DNA from: Geoglobus sp. UBA235
GTDB taxonomy: Archaea; Halobacteriota; Archaeoglobi; Archaeoglobales; Archaeoglobaceae
NCBI GenBank assembly: GCA_002494725.1
Contig: DACG01000010.1
Coordinates: forward strand, 1-64,000
Direction: 5' to 3'
Length of the DNA: 64,000 nucleotides
Numbering within the stretch: position 1 is the stretch's first letter; each line of letters begins with the position of its first letter. The position numbers were made by a program, and so were the translations under genes. Below, in pieces: positions 60,607 to 64,000 of the stretch. Under the pieces are notes generated by a model. That model worked only from the letters and a program-made list of their open reading frames with translations. It ran no database searches and was not told the DNA's origin.

Positions 60607-62850
60607 GTGTTCAGACTTGTTGTCACGGGGAGGGTGCAGGGGGTCGGATTCAGGCCCTTTGTTTACAGGCTTGCAAGATCAATGGGGCTCAGGGGTTATG
60701 TGAAGAATGTGGGAGATGGAACTGTCGAGATTGTAATTGACAGAAATCCCAGGGAGTTCATTACAAGGCTGAAAGGAGAAAAACCTGAAAAAGCCATCAT
60801 AGAGAAAATTTTTGTTGGAAACACAGATGGAAATTACTCTGACTTCAGAATAGTTGAGAGTGGAGGATTGGCTGGACTTTTTTCACTTCCGCCTCCTGAC
60901 TTTGCGGTATGTAAAAAATGCTCAGATGAGATCTTTGATGAGAGCAATAGGAGGTACATGTATCCGTTCACAACATGCACAGATTGCGGACAGAGGTTTT
61001 CGGTATCGATGAGACTTCCCTTTGACAGGGAGAACACAACTCTTGGAGACTTTCCTCTATGCCAGAAATGTCTTGAGGAATACATGAATCCTGAAGACAG
61101 AAGATATTTTGCCCAGTCAATAACCTGTCCTGTTTGCGGGCCGGACTACATGCTTCACCCATCGGAAAATAGGGGCGTGGATGCAATAAGAGAGGCTGCA
61201 AAGATGCTTGATGATGGGCAGATTCTGGCCATAAAGGGCATTGGGGGATTTCACATAGCATGCCTGACAGAGGATGAAACTGTGAGGAGGCTGAGAAAAC
61301 TCCTGGGAAGGAAGCAGCAGCCTTTTGCGGTGATGGTCAGGGACATAAATGCAGCTGAAATGTATGCTGAAGTTAACCATGCTGAGAGGAAAGAGCTTGA
61401 AAGCTATGCAAGGCCAATTGTTGTTCTCAAAAAGAAAAAAGAACTCAATCAGGTTGCACCTCTGCTTGACACGGTGGGACTAATGCTTCCGTACACTGCT
61501 CTCCACAGGATTCTCTTTCACTTTTTGAAGACAGATGCTCTTGTCATGACCTCCGCAAACCTTCCGGGAGAACCAATGGCCACAGAGTGGCCTGAAATAG
61601 AGTGTGATGCCATTTTACACCACAATCTGCGCATCCACAACAGGGTAGATGATTCGGTTGTGAAGGTGGTCGATTCAAGAAGGATGATCATCAGGAGATC
61701 GAGAGGGTTTGTGCCCCTCCCGATTGATGTTGATGTGAAGGGGGAGGCGATTGCTCTTGGAGCAGAGCTGTACAACTCAATTGGAATTCTGAAGGATGGA
61801 AAGGCCGTGCTTTCCCAGTACATAGGAAACACAGCAAACTTCAGAACATTCAGCAAATTCTTTAGAAAGGCAGTTGACTTCTGGATATCGTATCTCAATG
61901 CATCTCCGAGATTAATCCTCTGTGATGCCCACCCGCTCTACAACACCTCCATGCATGCATCTGAGCTCTCTGAAGATACGGGAGCTGAGGTGATGAGGGT
62001 TCAGCACCATCTGGCACATGCACTGTCTGTGATGGCTGAAAGGAAAATTGAAAGGGCTGTTGCAATAACCGTGGATGGGGCGGGCTTTGGATTTGATAAC
62101 ACCATGTGGGGAGGAGAGGTGCTGGTTGTCAATCTGAAGGAGGGTATTTTTGAAAGGATTGGCAGAATTGAAAGGATAAAGCTTCTTGGAGGAGATCTTG
62201 CCGTAAAATACCCAATCAGAACACTCTTCTCGGTGATATATTCTGCAGAGAAAAGCTGGGAAATGCTTGAGAGGTACAGCGAATATCTCAGGGACAGCGA
62301 AAGCTTTGAGATCCTTGAAAAGCAGTACAACAGGGACTTAAACGTTGCCCTCGCATCATCTGCAGGCAGGTACATGGATGCAATATCTGCAATGCTTGAG
62401 CTGTGCTTCGAAAGGACCTATGAGGGTGAGCCTGCAATGAAGGTTGAGGCAGTTGCTAAGAAAGGGAATCAGATATACGAACCTGAAATTCACAGCAGTC
62501 ACGAGCTCAGAACATTTTCATTTGATGGGAGTGAAGTCAGGAAAGGTGATGTTATGGTCATAGAATTTGGCCATGTTTTCTCGGACTCTCTCAGGAGATA
62601 CCTTTCCGGGGAGTCAAAAGGAATTGTTGCCTGGAGGTTAATAGACTATCTTGCAGCATCATTTGCCGAGATTGCAGGGGATCATGATCTCCCTGTTGTT
62701 GTGAGCGGAGGAGTTGCATTCAACACACACTTCTCGGATTCTCTTGGCAGGAGATTGAGGTATGAGACCAATGAGCTTGTGGCTGCAGGAGACAATGGAA
62801 TCGCTCTGGGGCAGCTTTACTGGTTAAAGCATCTGGAGGTGTCCGGATGA
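60607..62850 (+). CDS. hypF: carbamoyltransferase HypF, hydrogenase maturation
   Basis: About 747 residues from GTG 60607 (the frame is open to ATG 60550, inside hypA). Order: acylphosphatase domain (VTGRVQGVGFRPF), two zinc fingers (CKKC... CTDCG and CQKC... CPVCG), YrdC-like domain (LAIKGIGGFHIACL, KRKQ-type GRKQQPFAVM), Kae1-like domain (QHHLAHALSVMAE, TVDGAGFG, VSGGVAFN). Makes the thiocarbamate precursor of CN ligands with HypE. TGA overlaps the hypE ATG. Confidence 0.94.
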   Translation: MFRLVVTGRVQGVGFRPFVYRLARSMGLRGYVKNVGDGTVEIVIDRNPREFITRLKGEKPEKAIIEKIFVGNTDGNYSDFRIVESGGLAGLFSLPPPDFAVCKKCSDEIFDESNRRYMYPFTTCTDCGQRFSVSMRLPFDRENTTLGDFPLCQKCLEEYMNPEDRRYFAQSITCPVCGPDYMLHPSENRGVDAIREAAKMLDDGQILAIKGIGGFHIACLTEDETVRRLRKLLGRKQQPFAVMVRDINAAEMYAEVNHAERKELESYARPIVVLKKKKELNQVAPLLDTVGLMLPYTALHRILFHFLKTDALVMTSANLPGEPMATEWPEIECDAILHHNLRIHNRVDDSVVKVVDSRRMIIRRSRGFVPLPIDVDVKGEAIALGAELYNSIGILKDGKAVLSQYIGNTANFRTFSKFFRKAVDFWISYLNASPRLILCDAHPLYNTSMHASELSEDTGAEVMRVQHHLAHALSVMAERKIERAVAITVDGAGFGFDNTMWGGEVLVVNLKEGIFERIGRIERIKLLGGDLAVKYPIRTLFSVIYSAEKSWEMLERYSEYLRDSESFEILEKQYNRDLNVALASSAGRYMDAISAMLELCFERTYEGEPAMKVEAVAKKGNQIYEPEIHSSHELRTFSFDGSEVRKGDVMVIEFGHVFSDSLRRYLSGESKGIVAWRLIDYLAASFAEIAGDHDLPVVVSGGVAFNTHFSDSLGRRLRYETNELVAAGDNGIALGQLYWLKHLEVSG

Positions 62851-63878
62851 TAAGGAGGGAGGATGGAGCTGGAGGAAGGTACATGACAGAGTTTCTCAAA
62901 AGCAGAATTTTCAGGTACATCGAGTCAAGGGCCGGTGAGATAGCGCTGTCAGATATGGAGGACTCAGCTGACTTCGATGATAGCTATGTTCTCACAACAG
63001 ACAGCTATACAGCATTTCCCCCTGTATTCAGAGGTGGGAGCATAGGAAGTCTTGCAGTCTTCGGCACCTCAAATGATCTGGCAGTTATGGGAGCAATGCC
63101 GGCCTTCATGTCCTTAGCATTCATAATACAGGAGGGATTTGATGGGGACATCTTTTCAAGAATAATGGAGGACATTGCAAATTCTGCAAAAATGCTCGAG
63201 TTGAAGATAATAACGGGTGACACGAAGGTTGTTGAGATGAATGCGGGGATATTTGTGAACACATCTGGCATAGGAGTGAGAAATCGGCATCTTGAGCAAA
63301 ACCTTGATGTTGTCAGGGAATACAGGGACTATCCCTTCAGATGGGTCAGGGACTGCGGGTTGAGGAGCGGGGATGCGATAATTGTGAGTGGAAGCATAGG
63401 GGAGCATGGAATCGCAATGCTTCTCGAGAGAGAGGACTTGGGGTTTGAGATGGATGTTGAGAGCGATGTTCGCCCTGTGTGGTTTGCTGTGAGAGATGCT
63501 ATGGATGCAGGAGGGGTGGTTGCAATGAAGGATCCCACGAGAGGGGGAATTGCAGAAACCCTCAATGAAATGTCAGAGAAGAGCAGAGTTGGTATTGTTG
63601 TGGAAGAAGAGCTGGTACCTGTCAGGGATGATGTGAGAGCTGTAAGCGATGCTCTCGGGCTTGATGTGATGAGTCTCGCAAACGAAGGCAAGGTTGTTCT
63701 CGGAGTTATCCCGGAAATGGCAGATGACGTTCTGAAAGCACTGAGAAAACATGACAGAAATGCGGAGATTGTCGGTTACGCCACAGACAGATTCAGAGAG
63801 GTGATCGTGAGAACACCCATAGGAACGGAGAAAATTCTACCACCTCCAGCCCTTGATCCAGTTCCAAGGGTTTGCTGA
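62847..63878 (+). CDS. hypE: hydrogenase maturation protein HypE
   Basis: 343 residues of the PurM-like ATPase family, ending in the essential C-terminal cysteine (PVPRVC; usually PRIC). TTDSYTAFPPVFRGGSIG and KDPTRGGIAETL are family blocks. Dehydrates the carbamoyl group to thiocyanate. Coupled to hypF. ATG 62883 is a possible shorter start. Confidence 0.94.
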   Translation: MIRREDGAGGRYMTEFLKSRIFRYIESRAGEIALSDMEDSADFDDSYVLTTDSYTAFPPVFRGGSIGSLAVFGTSNDLAVMGAMPAFMSLAFIIQEGFDGDIFSRIMEDIANSAKMLELKIITGDTKVVEMNAGIFVNTSGIGVRNRHLEQNLDVVREYRDYPFRWVRDCGLRSGDAIIVSGSIGEHGIAMLLEREDLGFEMDVESDVRPVWFAVRDAMDAGGVVAMKDPTRGGIAETLNEMSEKSRVGIVVEEELVPVRDDVRAVSDALGLDVMSLANEGKVVLGVIPEMADDVLKALRKHDRNAEIVGYATDRFREVIVRTPIGTEKILPPPALDPVPRVC

Positions 63879-63917
63879 TGGGTATATTTTTATTCTTTCA
63901 GAGTTTAGTGGTGGGAG

Positions 63918-64000
63918 ATGATAGCCTCAGCTCCGGGAAAGGTGATTGTCTTCGGTGAGCACTCTGTTGTTTACGGGAAGCATGCGGTGGTATCTGCAAT
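63918..64000 (+). CDS. mvk: mevalonate kinase, N-terminal part (cut by window edge)
   Basis: Starts at ATG 63918 after GGTGGGAG. The first 27 residues read IASAPGKVIVFGEHSVVYGK-like sequence, the N terminus of GHMP-family mevalonate kinase used for archaeal isoprenoid lipids. A TATA-like GTATATTTTT is at 63882-63891. Confidence 0.88.
   Translation, partial: MIASAPGKVIVFGEHSVVYGKHAVVSA

Noticed and set aside
1..64000. CRISPR arrays, insertion sequences, integrases or phage genes
   Set aside because: No regularly spaced direct repeats, transposase motifs or terminal inverted repeats were seen anywhere in the window.

Overview
The window reads as chromosome of a thermophilic euryarchaeon of the Archaeoglobales (Archaeoglobus/Geoglobus/Ferroglobus group). 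The evidence is an archaeal 16S rRNA 5' end, ribosomal protein S17e, an archaeal histone, a complete A-type ATP synthase operon, pantoate kinase, a CdhC-family protein, an HdrA-MvhD fusion, an FwdF-type polyferredoxin and a membrane-bound NiFe hydrogenase with its maturation genes. Genus placement is inference. Gene density is high, most genes form tight operons with 1-40 base overlaps, and I see no CRISPR array, insertion sequence or prophage.

Layout. 1-190: 5' end and leader of a minus-strand rRNA operon with its promoter. 398-3572 (minus): mobA-moaA-orf51-hisC-AK6/Fap7, running toward the rRNA promoter. 3623-6105 (plus): mfnA, a zinc ribbon and a ribA fusion. 6109-8611 (minus): topA and a CYTH protein. 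8696-12767: FKBP, a disturbed stretch, a THUMP tRNA methyltransferase, a membrane protein, rps17e-dapA. 12764-15904: hemerythrin protein, dapB, two-subunit fumarase. 15879-19163 (minus): HTH regulator, nth, HAD phosphatase, serB. 19470-25858 (plus): hdrA-mvhD, polyferredoxin, coaBC, pantoate kinase, KaiC-like protein. 25918-25987: tRNA-Gly(CCC). 26831-29163 (plus): glutaredoxin-like protein, thioredoxin, radical SAM protein, HTH regulator, ferredoxin and an unknown. 29165-31309 (minus): secreted coiled-coil protein, YjbQ, SLOG protein. 31378-36986 (plus): CdhC paralogue, rtcA, membrane-bound hydrogenase (small subunit, cytochrome b, large subunit). 36997-46090 (minus): atpHIKECFABD followed by three small genes. 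46196-50243 (minus): moeA, moaD, Clp-fold protease, DUF61, SAM hydrolase, nitroreductase. 50581-58339: histone, MFS and DMT transporters, Upf1-like and Lhr-like helicases, lipoprotein. 58332-63878: hypA-B-C-D (minus) and hypF-E (plus). 63918-64000: start of mevalonate kinase.

How the genes fit together. The hydrogenase (33705-36986) would feed electrons from H2 into the membrane, and all six hyp genes lie 21 kb away. HdrA-MvhD and the FwdF-like polyferredoxin look like wiring between heterodisulfide reduction and ferredoxin/formylmethanofuran chemistry. Four molybdopterin genes in two places fit an organism using tungsten or molybdenum enzymes. coaBC and pantoate kinase, with the aspartate/tyrosine decarboxylase MfnA elsewhere, serve CoA (or methanofuran) synthesis.

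The points most worth a second look are: a CdhC paralogue that keeps all four Fe-S cysteines of the acetyl-CoA synthase A-cluster but has lost the Cys-Gly-Cys nickel site; a hydrogenase small subunit with Asp at the first proximal-cluster ligand; a RibBA-like fusion with a dead DHBP synthase half; a MoaD with residues after its Gly-Gly; and palindromic TATA elements placed to drive divergent, largely leaderless transcripts. All calls are from reading the sequence; no database search was run.
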